Positions 32,317 to 42,899 of a stretch of DNA of 64,000 nucleotides are shown piece by piece (the stretch's first letter is position 1; every line of letters starts with the position of its first letter). The notes below the pieces were generated by a model that was given only the letters and a program-made list of their open reading frames with translations, was not told the DNA's origin and made no database searches. The stretch covers positions 4,237,246 to 4,301,245 of the forward strand of contig NC_088296.1 of assembly GCF_032854445.1 (NCBI RefSeq), given 5' to 3'. The DNA comes from Liolophura sinensis. Its lineage: Eukaryota; Mollusca; Polyplacophora; Chitonida; Chitonidae. The translations under genes and the position numbers were made by a program.

Positions 32317-32520
32317 GAGTGAGTGAGTGAGTAGATGCTTGGGGTTTAACGTCGTACTTAAGAATTATTCATTCATACATCGACGAAGGAATCCTTAGAG
32401 CGCAAGTAATGTGCCTTCTTCTTGCAGGACGTATCTGTATAATAGCTCGGGCGGGCCGCTTACTTGCCTTCGGTAAGGCGTGTCAGTGAAGCAGCACTAG
32501 ATAAAAGAGCGGTGGAAATG
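32317..32520. mobile_element. Rearranged tRNA-derived SINE (head-to-head fragments)
   Basis: From 32,317 ('tgagtgagtgagtagatgct') to about 32,430 ('cttcttgcaggacg') it reads as a minus-oriented SINE. From about 32,445 ('gctcgggcgggccgcttact') to 32,520 ('aagagcggtggaaatg') it reads as the next part of the SINE in reverse orientation. An internal inversion or two joined insertions would explain this. Confidence 0.7.
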
Positions 32521-32533
32521 CACTCGAAATGCG

Positions 32534-32536
<3 letters not shown>

Positions 32537-32573
<37 letters not shown>
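32537..32573. repeat. (TA)n microsatellite
   Basis: About 18 TA units directly after the SINE fragments. Confidence 0.95.
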
Positions 32574-32574
<1 letters not shown>

Positions 32575-32832
32575 AATAAACTCAGAAATCATAAGTCTGG
32601 CCTGAGATGCCTGTGTCATAAATCGGAAGTTCAACGTCGTTCACTAGGGATTCAAACTGACACTGTACATTTGCTTTTGTGAAGCTAGAATCCCGCTAAA
32701 ATGACGTTGTTTTGATTCACATGTTTTACATTCTAAACAGCCTTGGGTTGGCCATTTATGACGTCACCCGCTGAGCCGTAGCAGGCAGCAGGATGGAGAT
32801 CTGCTAGCGCAATAAATCCCGGTAATACACTG

Positions 32833-32992
32833 TTTATTTATCTATCTGATAGGTGTTTTACGCCGTACTTAAGAATATTTCACTTATACGATGGCGGCCA
32901 AACCCTCCCACGCACACATGGAGAGGACACCAGCATGAGATGGACTTGAACTCGCATCGGCCGCATGGGTGAGAGGCCCCTGGGTCATTGAG
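32833..32992 (+). repeat. Dispersed repeat 'gattggtgttttacgcc' family, internally deleted
   Basis: 'tgataggtgttttacgccgt', 'cacttatacgatggcggcca', then directly the 'acatggagaggacaccagca' end. Confidence 0.8.
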
Positions 32993-33127
32993 CTGCAGAA
33001 GTGTGCAAAGGTCCCTTAGACAGATTATAATTAGGATCAGTAGCTAAGTCATAATCCTTTAACTTCTATGAAGTCTCAACAGTCTTAAAGAAAAAACACA
33101 ATAAACATAACTGCATTTTTTTTTTTT

Positions 33128-33266
33128 GATTGGTGTTTTACGCCGTACTCAAGAATATTTCACTTATACGACGGCGTCCAGCAATATGGTGGGTGGAAAC
33201 CGGACACAGCCCGGGGGAAACCCACGGCCATCTGCAGGTTGCTGGCAGACCTTCCCACTTATGAAC
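33128..33266 (+). repeat. Dispersed repeat 'gattggtgttttacgcc' family
   Basis: 'gattggtgttttacgccgta' to 'gctggcagaccttcccactt', close to the apparent consensus. Confidence 0.87.
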
Positions 33267-33690
33267 TGCAATTTTAACACCAGGTATGATACATAAGGTT
33301 TTTATTGAATACAAGGTTCTGAGTCAATAGCACTAGTCAAAATGTCAAAATGTTGTTTACAGAGATTAATAGTGGGCTGGCCACAATGAACAACAATAAA
33401 ATAGCACACAACGAAACTAAGTAAAAAAGTGATCTTTTATCTAATCTTTGTAGTTGATGTATACAGTAAATATAGAAAAGTTGGAATTTCACGAGGCGCC
33501 CGAGTTGCAAATATTTCAACTCTTCAGCGGCGCGGGCGTATTCAGCTGACCGGATTTTTTCGCTTGCAGGGAGGAACTTAATCTCCCGCGAAATGCACTG
33601 CCGATATTGAGTTCAACTGAGTTCAACATATTTGTTGTTTGATTTGTCAACTCGATCGTCCCGATTGCTGAGATGATGTCGCGCCTTTCC

Positions 33691-33696
<6 letters not shown>

Positions 33697-33755
<59 letters not shown>
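33697..33755. repeat. (GA)n microsatellite
   Basis: About 30 uninterrupted GA units; it produces a serine-leucine open frame on the minus strand that is an artefact. Confidence 0.95.
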
Positions 33756-33759
<4 letters not shown>

Positions 33760-33903
33760 GCGATGGGCATTTTGCGAAAAAAAATTAAATTGGACCTACT
33801 ACTGGGAACATTTTGGGGAAAAGGAAAACTATACAGTTCACCAAGCACCACCAATTTATGAACATGATACAAGTCTTGGACAGAGAACGTCGAAATCTCA
33901 TCT

Positions 33904-33995
33904 GATATTCAAGAATATTTCACTTATACGACATCAGCCAGTATTATTTTGGGAGGTAACCGAACAGAGCCTGGGGGGAAAAACGACTGTGAGTC
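33904..33995 (+). repeat. Dispersed repeat 'gattggtgttttacgcc' family, fragment
   Basis: 'attcaagaatatttcactta', 'tacgacatcagccagtatta', 'gaacagagcctggggggaaa'. Confidence 0.7.
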
Positions 33996-34663
33996 ACAGC
34001 ATATAGTGAAATTTTGACCATTGCAAAGGACGAAATAAACATGTGTTAATACAATATGCAATAAACCTTCTACGCAAGGTTTGCAATGTTCTTCTACGAT
34101 GTCCAACAATTACTTGCAAATGTGTATTTCCTATTCGAATGGCGCAGCCACGAGAGGTCGATTATGCAATGCGAAACGATGGCATATATGTCCTAGCTTA
34201 TTTTGCTCTTCATGTGCGCAGATTTGTATTTTGGTTTGGTACATAGTCTAAAATGAACCATGTTGAGGTAGCCGTGCATGAAGGTCTGGGATAAAAAAAA
34301 AAGCCTATAATTTTTCCGAAAAAGCAGATAACGGGAAAATGCGAGTTTGCCGGTGGTATTTTCATAGTGATAAATTCTCAAATGCAATGTAGAACTATTA
34401 GTGACGAGCAGGCGTGATAACGTTAGACCCTTTGTGACGTCACTTTCCGCCAATATTTCCATGATCACCGGCGGGTATTTCATTTCCATACATTAATGAT
34501 ATCGAATGTCGCATCCGCAAGTTACATAAACTGTTGGGCGCTGATAATTCATAGAAATTCAAAAAGTCATGATGGCTTTTATGTGGTGCTGTTATTAAAC
34601 TCTAATACATTTTTACTATATTTTTTGCCTAAATTTTAAGATGATATACATGTATATACTTAT

Positions 34664-34794
34664 CTATTTATTCATTTGATTGGTGTTTTACGCCGTGCTC
34701 AAGAATATTTCACCTATACGACGGCGGCCAGCATTATGGTGGGAGGAAACCGGGCAGAGCCCGGGTGAAACCCACGACCGTCCGCAGGTTGCAC
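34664..34794 (+). repeat. Dispersed repeat 'gattggtgttttacgcc' family, left arm of an inverted pair
   Basis: 'tttgattggtgttttacgcc' to 'cgtccgcaggttgc'. A minus copy starts about 80 bases further on. Confidence 0.88.
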
Positions 34795-34871
34795 ATGTAT
34801 ATACGTTTGCTTTATGATGAAATGTTTAAAAGATCCTATTTTAGTCAAATTACCTATGAACTGCATTTTCA

Positions 34872-34975
34872 AGATTTTTCTCCCACCATATTGCTGGCTG
34901 TCGTCATAGAAGTGAAATATTCTTACGGAGTTAAACGCCAATCAGATAAATAAATAAATAAATAAATAAATAAAG
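34872..34975 (-). repeat. Dispersed repeat 'gattggtgttttacgcc' family, right arm of an inverted pair
   Basis: 'ctcccaccatattgctggct' to 'gttaaacgccaatcagataa', followed by a (taaa)n tail. Confidence 0.83.
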
Positions 34976-34979
34976 CTTT

Positions 34980-35434
34980 CTTGGAATGCCAAAATACATG
35001 TAACTGTGGTTACACCGATCAATATACATGTGTAGAGCCTGAGTTGTTCTTAAACTGGAACTCGTACTTGATGATATAAACGATCCTTTAATGAAAGTTT
35101 GTTTCAGGACTCGAATATTCGACGTCCGTATTTCAGCTGCGATTGAGCAGGTCTATAAGTTGGTCTGTTGATCTTGTCTGTCTCGTCATTTATTTTACCT
35201 GGAGCCTTAGTGTAAGACCACACAAAATGTTACAGTATCTGTCTATCTTGTCTGTCAGCCGGTGGATCGCTCGATATAGGGGTTTCAGAACACATCTTCT
35301 AACATGAATCATTCATTTAAACTGGGGCCTTACTGTAAAACCGCACGAAATGTTACGGTGTCTGTCTATCTTGTCTGTCAGATGGCTGATCGCTCGACTT
35401 AACCTGGGGCCTTGGTGTAAGACCACACGAATGG
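34980..35434. other. Downstream region of the GPCR gene
   Basis: Three diverged tandem blocks of about 130-190 bases share 'ggggccttactgtaagacca', 'cacgaaatgttacggtgtct' and 'gtctatcttgtctgtcag'. Probably 3' UTR or intergenic. Confidence 0.5.
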
Positions 35435-38224
35435 TTACGGTGTCGCATGCAGCTCTTGCGAACTTGTACTTGCTTGTGCTTGAGATGACACTTTGCTGGA
35501 CACGGTGTTAGGCGTTGTCTCTTTTCCAGACCTCTTAGCAGCTTTGCGGCGACATCCGCAGAAGACGTCGGCGAAGGCCTTTCGGAAAGTACTGGACATA
35601 ATGAAGATGATGAAGGGGTTGGCCTGGCTGTTCGCGAAGAGGCAAATCCAGGAAATCCAGTACACGATGTAACTTTCGCGCTTCACTAGAGCCTCTTCGA
35701 AGCGGTAGATATCCGGCGAGAGAACGTTGAACAGCTCCAGCATGCAGCGGGGGAATCTGCAAATGACGAAGACGACGACGGCAATGAGCAGCATGATGAC
35801 GGTGCGCGTGCGCGGCGACCGGCGCGCGGATTTCGCGTGGTCCGCGCGAGCGACTTCCTCCGTAGGCTTCTTCTTGAGGATCGCACGGACCATGCGAGCG
35901 TAGACGAAGACGAGGATAGGAACGGAGCCGAAGTTGGAGATGACTTCCAAACCTGCCACGTAGCTCTTCATCCATGGCTCGGCGATATAGATGTAGCAGA
36001 ACGTCAACGTCTGGTTTCCCTCGGGGAACGTGTCGTAGCGAGACATGATGTAGGTGGGGAAAGAGAAAGCGACGGTGAGGAGCACGATGCTGGTGAGGAC
36101 GTAGAATGTGCGACGTCCCGACCAGTAGTAAAGCGAGACGAGAGGATGACAGACTGCGATATAACGATCCAGGCTAACAAACAGGAAGATCAAAGTAGAG
36201 CAAAATACACCGCCTTTGTCGTAAAACAGGATGAAATAACCTGAAACATGAAAATATTGTCAAATGTAATGTATGGACAACAACTCAGCTGTACCAAATT
36301 CCTACCAAAAATATAGGACGCTAGACACAATAGCAAATATATAATTTCCAAGACAAAAGCACAAATATATACATGGGTAAAGCTAAACACAAAGCTATGT
36401 CTAACGAGGCAAAACATATGTAACACCAAGCTAAACACAAGGCTAAGTCTAAGAAGGCAAAACACATGTAACACAAAGCTAAACACAAAGCGAAGTCTAA
36501 CAAGTCAAAACATATGTAACACAAAGCTAAACACAAAGCTAAGTCTAACAAGTCAAGACATATGTAACACCAAGCTAAACACAAAGCTAAGTCTAAGAAG
36601 GCAAAACATATGTAACACAAAGCTAAACACAAAGCTATGTCTAACGAGGCAAAACATATGTAACACCAAGCTAAACACAAGGCTAAGTCTAAGAAGGCAA
36701 AACACATGTAACACAAAGCTAAACACAAAGCGAAGTCTAACAAGTCAAAACATATGTAACACAAAGCTAAACACAAAGCTAAGCCTAACAAGTCAAGACA
36801 TATGTAACACCAAGCTAAACACAAAGCTAAGTCTAAGAAGGCAAAACATATGTAACACAAAGCTAAACACAAAGCTAAGTCTAACAAGTCAAAACATATG
36901 TAATACCAAGCTAAACACAAAGCTAAGTCTAAGAAGGCAAAACATATGTAACACAAAGCTAAACACAAAGCTAAGTCTAAGGAGGCAAAACATATGTAAC
37001 ACAAAGCTAAACACAAAGCTAAGTCTAACAAGTCAAAACATATGTAACATAAAGCTAAACACAAAGTTAAGTTTAACAAGCCAAACATATGTAACAAAGC
37101 TAAACACAAAGGTAAGTCTAGCAAGTCAAAATATATGTAACACAAAGCTAAACACAAAGCTAAGCCAAGAAAGGCAGAATATATTCAACCTAATCTAAAT
37201 AGAAGGACAAGTTTAGCTAGTCAAAACATATGTAACCTGTACTAAACACAAAGCTAAGTCTAGCAAGGCAAAATATAATCAACCTAAACTAAAGCCTATC
37301 GAGACAAAACATGTTCAGCCTATTCCATATAAAAGTTCATGAAATAAGCCCATGGATAGGTACTCTGGTATCGGTGTTTAAGTCACGATAGAACGAGATT
37401 ACTGTAATGAAATGTTGTCAAACATATACTCTGTACGAAATTTTAAAAGGGGTAAATATTTCCTAACTTATTATCGCGTGTTACGTCGTCATCCGGCTGA
37501 CCTATATAAACGGTCTTGAAGGACGTGTCATTAAGTTCATCGCTTTAATCAGTTGATAACCTGATGATGATCCTTATAAGTGAAGGAGTCCGAAAACAAT
37601 GTGCACATCAGGGAGAGGTCAAACTCACGACTTTATTGGTCAGGAGCTTCAGAATCTAGCCACTGAGAGATCCTACACTCTTGACTACTTAATAAGATGC
37701 AGTGTTTATTTCATGTGGAGACCTGCCAATTCCAAATTTTATTTCTTTTTTTTTTATTGAATTAAATCTTTTCAATGATGGTATACTATCCTCAAAATTG
37801 CGCGCATCATCATATAGATGCGGAAAATTCAAAGTAGTCTTGACGAATTTAGTGTCATTTTAACAAGACTTCGCAAACACCACACTATGAGGTCAAGTTT
37901 AGTAAGTAAGTGAGAATTGTTGCGTGTCCTTGCTTTTATAAACAACGTCTTACAGAGGTGTTCTCCTAGGTTGGAATCGTCCACTCCAAACTCCCAGTTC
38001 ATCGTCACGACTGGCTGATAGACGAGGAACAACACATCCGCCAGACTTAGGAAAGCCAAGCTTTTATTCACCGTAGTCCGGAGCGATTTCACCTTGGCAA
38101 CAAGGAATATGATCAAGAGGTTACCAAGGATTCCAACTGCGGTCATAACGCCGCAGACGGACACCAAGGCAATGCGTGTTCCCATGGAAGCCTCCCAAAT
38201 GTCGAACTCATAGTAGCTGTCCAT
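35435..38224 (-). CDS. Rhodopsin-like (class A) G-protein-coupled receptor
   Basis: Two coding exons, 38,224-37,954 and 36,240-35,435 (271+806 = 1,077 nt, 358 aa). The junction splits the codon for the conserved disulphide Cys at the top of TM3 (T|GT); that Cys is exactly 25 residues before the DRY arginine, as in the family. TM1 has GNLL, TM2 LSLADVL, the first extracellular loop a tryptophan, TM3 ends SLDRYIAVCHPL, ECL2 has a Cys (TFCYIY), TM7 has NPFIIF; a cysteine (CGCRRK) and Ser/Thr-rich tail follow. This overall pattern suits peptide-type receptors, but the ligand cannot be told. Two switch positions are unusual: TM6 reads CRFP where CWxP is usual, and TM7 has NPxxI rather than NPxxY. 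The ATG is preceded by an acceptor-like 'tttaaacag', so 5' UTR exons probably lie upstream. Confidence 0.93.
36330..37180. repeat. 48-bp minisatellite in the GPCR intron
   Basis: About 17 units of 48 bp with 'gctaaacacaaagctaagtc', 'taacaagtcaaaacatatgt'. The minus frame is open for 278 codons (16-residue LALCLALCYICFDLLD units) because the unit is 16 codons. It lies between the two coding exons of the GPCR. Confidence 0.94.
37200..37828. other. GPCR intron sequence without a recognisable feature
   Basis: Fading copies of the 48-bp repeat up to about 37,330, then unique sequence with a poly-T tract at 37,748. Confidence 0.45.
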
Positions 38225-38414
38225 TATTACGTGAGGGAATCTGTTTAAAAAAAAACCATAGTCAATGTTTCATTTAAACGACGGCAATCTGCTTTATTTG
38301 CGAAGGAAAGCTGACGGCAGGATTAAATCGTAGCCTTTCACCAGGCACCAGAAACACATTTCGTGCTGCACAGAATTCGTGCTGCAATTCTGCGAATGGT
38401 CGAATGGGCACCAC

Positions 38415-38530
38415 TCTCCTCTCGGGGCTCTGCCTAGTTTCCTCCCACCGTAACATAAGGCCGGCTGACGTAGTGAAATAAGGGAAATATTCTATACGAC
38501 GTCAAACAGCTATCAATAAATAAATAGATA
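38415..38530 (-). repeat. Dispersed repeat 'gattggtgttttacgcc' family, degraded minus copy
   Basis: 'ctctcggggctctgcctagt', 'ttcctcccaccgtaacataa' and the end 'caaacagctatcaataaata'. Confidence 0.7.
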
Positions 38531-38823
38531 AATTCAAATTGCCACTGATCCAGCTACGGATGGATTCGAACCGTGGAAATCATCAGCCAGGGACAGATCT
38601 GTTGTGGTGAGGCCATCGCTTTAGGCGAGTTCTCCTTCGTAAGAGTAAGTTCTCATACAATGGAAATCCACTCAGGGTTTTGTGGTAGTTGTGGCTAATA
38701 ATGTTTTGAGCACTGTGACACGAAGTCATCTTAACGTTACAAGCACGTAACTGTCACCAGGCAAGGTAGCAGAGCTTCATGTATTCAAATGGGCCTTGAT
38801 ACCAACTCATCTTAACGTTAACA

Positions 38824-39070
38824 TTTATTTATTTATTTGATTGGTGTTTTACGCCGTACTCGAGAATATTTCACTTATACGACTGCGGCCAATCATTATG
38901 GTGGGAGGAAACCTGGCACAGCCCGAGGAAAACCCACGACCATCTGCAGGTTGCTGTCTGACCTTCCTACGCACGGCCGGAGAGGAGGCCAGCATGAGCT
39001 GGACTTGAACTCACAGCGACCGCATTGGTGAGAGGCTTTTGGGTCATTACTCTGCGCTATCGCGCTAACC
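38824..39070 (+). repeat. Dispersed repeat 'gattggtgttttacgcc' family, full length
   Basis: 'atttatttgattggtgtttt' through 'cggccggagaggaggccagc' to 'tttgggtcattactctgcgc'. One of the most complete copies in the window (about 245 bases). Confidence 0.92.
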
Positions 39071-39299
39071 TAACTTTAAGGGAACGTAGCTGTCATGAGG
39101 CACGCCAAAAGGGTTTCGTGTATTTAAATGGGACTAGACACAATTATGAGATAAAATCACGAACATTCAGGAGGCAGTAGTCTCCAGTGCTGACTGATTC
39201 ATGTTGCCATTATTATCAATATTATCAATAAATTATCAATACCATTAGTATTTATACTGTGCGTACGGCATGAGGAAACTCCTCTGAATCTAGGCGTCA

Positions 39300-39530
39300 A
39301 CAGATTTTCTTATTGCAATCGTTAGCCAAAATGGATGTTCCAAGTAAATAATCGCAAGACCGATTCCCGGATCTAAAAGCTAAGAAAATATATAAAGTGT
39401 GAAATTAAGATGGATCCTTGCAAGGGAAGGCAGTCAGCAGTTTTCAATGATGTTGGAGACGCAAGGGAATATTCTGGGCGAATGAATGAAATCAGTATCC
39501 AAATTTTGTATTATGCTAGTTTAGTAGTAC
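39300..39530 (+). repeat. Diverged dispersed repeat shared with 49,110-49,700
   Basis: 'aataatcgcaagaccgattc', 'cagttttcaatgatgttg' and 'gggcgaatgaatgaaatcag' appear in the same order at 49,125, 49,458 and 49,668, where a SINE separates the first two. Confidence 0.6.
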
Positions 39531-39534
39531 CCAG

Positions 39535-39752
39535 GAACTTCTCACCAATGCGGTCGCTGTGAGTTCAAGTCCAACTCATGCTGGCCTCCTCTCCGGCCGT
39601 AGGTGGAAAGGTCTTCCAGCAACCTGCGGATGGTCGTGGGTTTCAATCGCGCTGTGCCCGGTTTCCTCCCACCATAATGCCCCTCGCCGTCATATAAGTG
39701 AAATATTCATGAGTACGGCGTAAAACACCAATCGAATAAATAAATAAATAGT
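39535..39752 (-). repeat. Dispersed repeat 'gattggtgttttacgcc' family, full length minus copy
   Basis: 'gaacttctcaccaatgcggt' to 'gtaaaacaccaatcgaataa'. It sits about 465 bases from the plus copy at 38,824, in opposite orientation. Confidence 0.92.
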
Positions 39753-39959
39753 TTAGCAGATAATCAAATATGTACCTCAGATGCGCTTTCATTCACTGTT
39801 CATATATCCAACGTGGCCAGGGCTTAGGGACATAGGAGTTGCCGCTCAGACACTTGAGAAACTTCCGGTTTGCCGTGATGCATTAACCAAGGGTAGGTTG
39901 TCCGACCTAACGACTAGCCTACATCTCTCAAATGATATCATGAGGTGATTCTACTGGTG

Positions 39960-40160
39960 GACTAAGTAAGCCCGAGGCCTAACAATAAAGCATTTTGAGA
40001 CCGGTCACGCCAAATATATGGCAATCGACGTCACTGTGTAACTTTTAACTATTTAAGCATTTACATGAACGATTAGAATAAACCCTGGGCCGTATTTCAC
40101 CGGTTACGTGTGGCCATTTACCACTGTTGTCTTTGATCTGGTTTTGTTCTTTATACTGTA
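39960..40160 (+). repeat. Dispersed repeat with 'tagaataaaccc...ggttacgtgtggcc'
   Basis: Same order of words as 7,462-7,625 and 50,465-50,700 ('gaccggtcacg', 'catttacatgaacgattaga', 'caccggttacgtgtggccat'). Confidence 0.65.
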
Positions 40161-40324
40161 GATTTTTATATTGCTGTTGACTTAGATGCATATAGGACTG
40201 TTAGGAGCATCCGGTGCACAAGATCTAGTGGCGCTGGTTACCATGGCGAAGAGTGGTCTTCGTGTTAACTGACATATCTCTTACGTCATACTATTCTCTT
40301 CGTATAAGCGGGAAGTTGTGCAGA

Positions 40325-40412
40325 AATTTGATGATCGTGGGTTTCCTCCGGGCTCTGTCTGCTTTCCTCCAACAGCAACAGTAAATATTCTTGAGTGTGG
40401 TGTAAAACATTA
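40325..40412 (-). repeat. Dispersed repeat 'gattggtgttttacgcc' family, fragment
   Basis: 'gatcgtgggtttcctccggg' to 'attcttgagtgtggtgtaaa'. Confidence 0.7.
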
Positions 40413-40582
40413 CAGATCACATTATATTCAATGTCATATGGACAGCTTTCCTTACCCGTAGCTCACCTTTTCTCTCTAGCACGGCTATATGGAATGGCAA
40501 AATGTGTACATCTGCCTCAGATATCCTCGTCTGGAAAACAAAAGCTATGCTCTCTTTCATACTATCTGGATTAAGGACCTAC

Positions 40583-40638
40583 CTTATTTACGTCGCCGAC
40601 AAGATCATCGAAGTCCACCGTTATGTGAAAGAAGACTG
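40583..40638 (-). other. Candidate internal 5' UTR exon of the GPCR gene
   Basis: A 56-base segment bounded on the minus strand by a strong acceptor ('atcattcgtttcag') and donor (AAG|GTAGGT). Joining it to the GPCR coding exon does not give a continuous frame with the ATG, so it would be non-coding. Its assignment to this gene is only positional. Confidence 0.35.
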
Positions 40639-40766
40639 CTGAAACGAATGATATAAACAGCAATTAAAAACAAAAAAGAATCTGTGTGCATATCTTACTC
40701 AAATTTCTTAGTGATCTGAGTTGTATCTAATGGTCAAGTCTGACATTCGGATGCGTATGGAAGCCG

Positions 40767-41272
40767 GTAGCGGCCACGTGTGCTTCCGTCCTTTCTACTG
40801 ATTATTTAGACCAGAAATTAACGCAAAGTACAAAACAACGAAAAGATAAGGCAACAGTGCGAGGCAAAACCAAGAAAGGAAGACACAAAAGTCCCACCAA
40901 ACCTCGCACTCTCGTATTTTTGCCTTGGGTTTGTCTTGCACACAGCGATTTATTAGCAGAAGGAAAAAGTACGCAAGAACGAGGTTTGGTGGGACCTCAT
41001 CCTTTCTTAGTTTCGCTATTTTGTATGTTTTACATCAAAACAAAAGGACGACAGAAAAGCACGAAAGGTCGAGGCGAAAGTACAAAAGTGCGAAGTGGCA
41101 AAAACCTCGTTGTTTTGCTTCCCACTTCGTACTTACGTATTTTTGCCTCGCCCTTTTGCCTCGCCCTTTGGCCTCGCCTTTTCGCCTCGCACTTTCGTTG
41201 TTTCCTAATTTCACATTAATTTCTGGTCTAAATAATCCGTAGAAAGGAAGGAAAACACGCATGGCCGCTATC
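40767..41272. mobile_element. Foldback (hairpin) element
   Basis: Outer arms are inverted copies: 'ttatttagaccagaaattaa' at about 40,803 and its reverse complement at about 41,214-41,233; similarity extends outward to 'gtagcggcca'/'tggccgctat'. Inside are further nested inverted repeats ('gtcccaccaaacctcgc' at 40,892 and 'gaggtttggtgggac' at 40,981; 'gcgaggc' tandem words on both sides). It has no transposase, so a non-autonomous element is likely. Overlapping open frames (40,857-41,242) are not supported. Confidence 0.75.
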
Positions 41273-41279
41273 TACTTGT

Positions 41280-42180
41280 TCTAGTCGAATTAGTAAAGTC
41301 CTTTTAGCTTAGTTTCGAAACTTATTTTCTGTTTAGGCCATTCGTATAAACCATGAACCGCTGAAAATGGGCTAAACGGGATAAATACATACATGTCAAA
41401 AATATTTTCCCAAAGAAAATAATAAATTCAAGATTTATCTCAAACCGCGCGATGGTAATGGTGCCCATCCCAAAAATGTATTTTTCCAAAAAAGATAATC
41501 TAGGGTTTTATTTCGCGGTCGGAGATAGCTTCAATCAATGGCCACGGGGTTTGCTTTCATTCAGCATATTCAAGCAGAACCGTGCGATATCTCCATTGGT
41601 GGAACTGTTTTGCATATCAGCCAATCAGTGGTTGGGCTATATTCATCTTTGCAGCCAAATTCTGAAAACATGTCTAACACAAAACAAGCTTCTTTGTCGT
41701 TGGTCAACAGCGTGATGGACAGAGAGAAAGTAAAGCCGTAGAGCGAGGTAAATATCGACAACCATTTACTTTTATTGTTTATGTTTATAGGAACGATTCC
41801 AAATTTTTTTTGGCTGCTCCGTTTCACGGCATAACTATCTCGTGGTGTGAGACAAATCCTGAGTTCATTTATTTTTTATTATTTTTATTTGAATGAGTGA
41901 ATTTCCCTTTAACAGCTTCTTAGAGAAACGCCTTTTTTGCAAATTATAATATCACAGGGGTGAAATGATCCAACTTTTCTGCTCAAGTTCAAGCCACAAG
42001 GATCTGTTTACCAACAGTGGATAACAGAAGTATCCGCCAATAAAGCGTCAATGCAAAGTTGCATCCCGTAGCATCCCCCCCCCCCCCACACACAATTAAA
42101 TGCACAAATCGCCCTATTACAGACAAAGGGACTACTACATTTCTGTCTAATCTGTCCGTAAGGACGGGTCGTGGATCTGC
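41280..42180. other. Gene-free stretch
   Basis: Overlapping open frames at 41,452-41,741 (both strands) have no recognisable features. A poly-C run is at 42,077-42,087. Confidence 0.4.
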
Positions 42181-42185
42181 ATCTA

Positions 42186-42440
42186 GGTGTGGAAACAGAC
42201 ATTTGTGTGGAAACAGACATTTGTGTGGAAACAGACATTTGTGTGGAAACAGACATTTGTGTCGAAGCTGATATTTGTGTCGAAGCTGATATTTGTGCGT
42301 AAACAAATGTTTCTCTCAAAGCAGACATTTTTGTGGAAAGAGACATTTATATCCAAACAGACAATTGTGTGGAAGCAGACATTTGTGTGGAAACAGATAT
42401 TTGTGTCGAAGAAGACATTTGTGTTGAAACAAACATTTTC
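42186..42440. repeat. 18-bp minisatellite array
   Basis: About 14 units of 18 bp, 'gtgtggaaacagacattt' and variants. Both strands stay open across it (for example WKQTFV hexapeptides). It lies inside the region that would be the GPCR 5' intron if the upstream exons are real. Confidence 0.93.
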
Positions 42441-42829
42441 ATACCAGCCGTCAACAATAATTTCAGAAATTAGTCCGTCGCCTAAGGCTATCCTGGCCAC
42501 AAAATTTCTTCCAATACACAGCATAATTTTATAACATAACGTCGCTGACCGATACAGACAGAGGCGGACAGCGGACAAACTGGAAGACAGACAATTAAAC
42601 GATGGCGAAGACATCACCTCCTTAATTGAATGATAAATTAAATGTATGAATTAACAAGAGAATTTACCTGCAATGGAGACAGGTGTATATTAAATCTCAG
42701 AGAAGATAAAAACAGCACTTGGATGCCTGTCGATTCAACGCAGATTGTTTTTGAGCACAAAAAGCAGAAAGCAACCTGCGCGAGTTTGACAGTGGCACGG
42801 CTTCTTTGCTTTACGCACAGTTGACTTAC

Positions 42830-42865
42830 CTGTAAATCGCCGACAGGAGGACCCTCCTAGAGTGC
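42830..42865 (-). other. Candidate first (non-coding) exon of the GPCR gene
   Basis: A strong donor on the minus strand (TTTACAG|GTAAGT, donor after 42,830) lies just downstream of a TATA-like 'gaatatatga' at about 42,884-42,892. The link to the GPCR is by position and strand only. Confidence 0.3.
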
Positions 42866-42899
42866 CCCCTGTCGGAGCGGCCTCATATATTCAGGCATG

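Noticed and set aside
35837-36244. 135-codon plus open frame opposite the GPCR
   Set aside because: Shadow of the GPCR coding exon.
36321-37157. 278-codon minus open frame of Leu/Cys-rich units
   Set aside because: Translation of the 48-bp intronic array in the GPCR gene.
40857-41242. Overlapping 105- and 120-codon open frames
   Set aside because: Lie in the hairpin element and are made of its inverted and tandem words.
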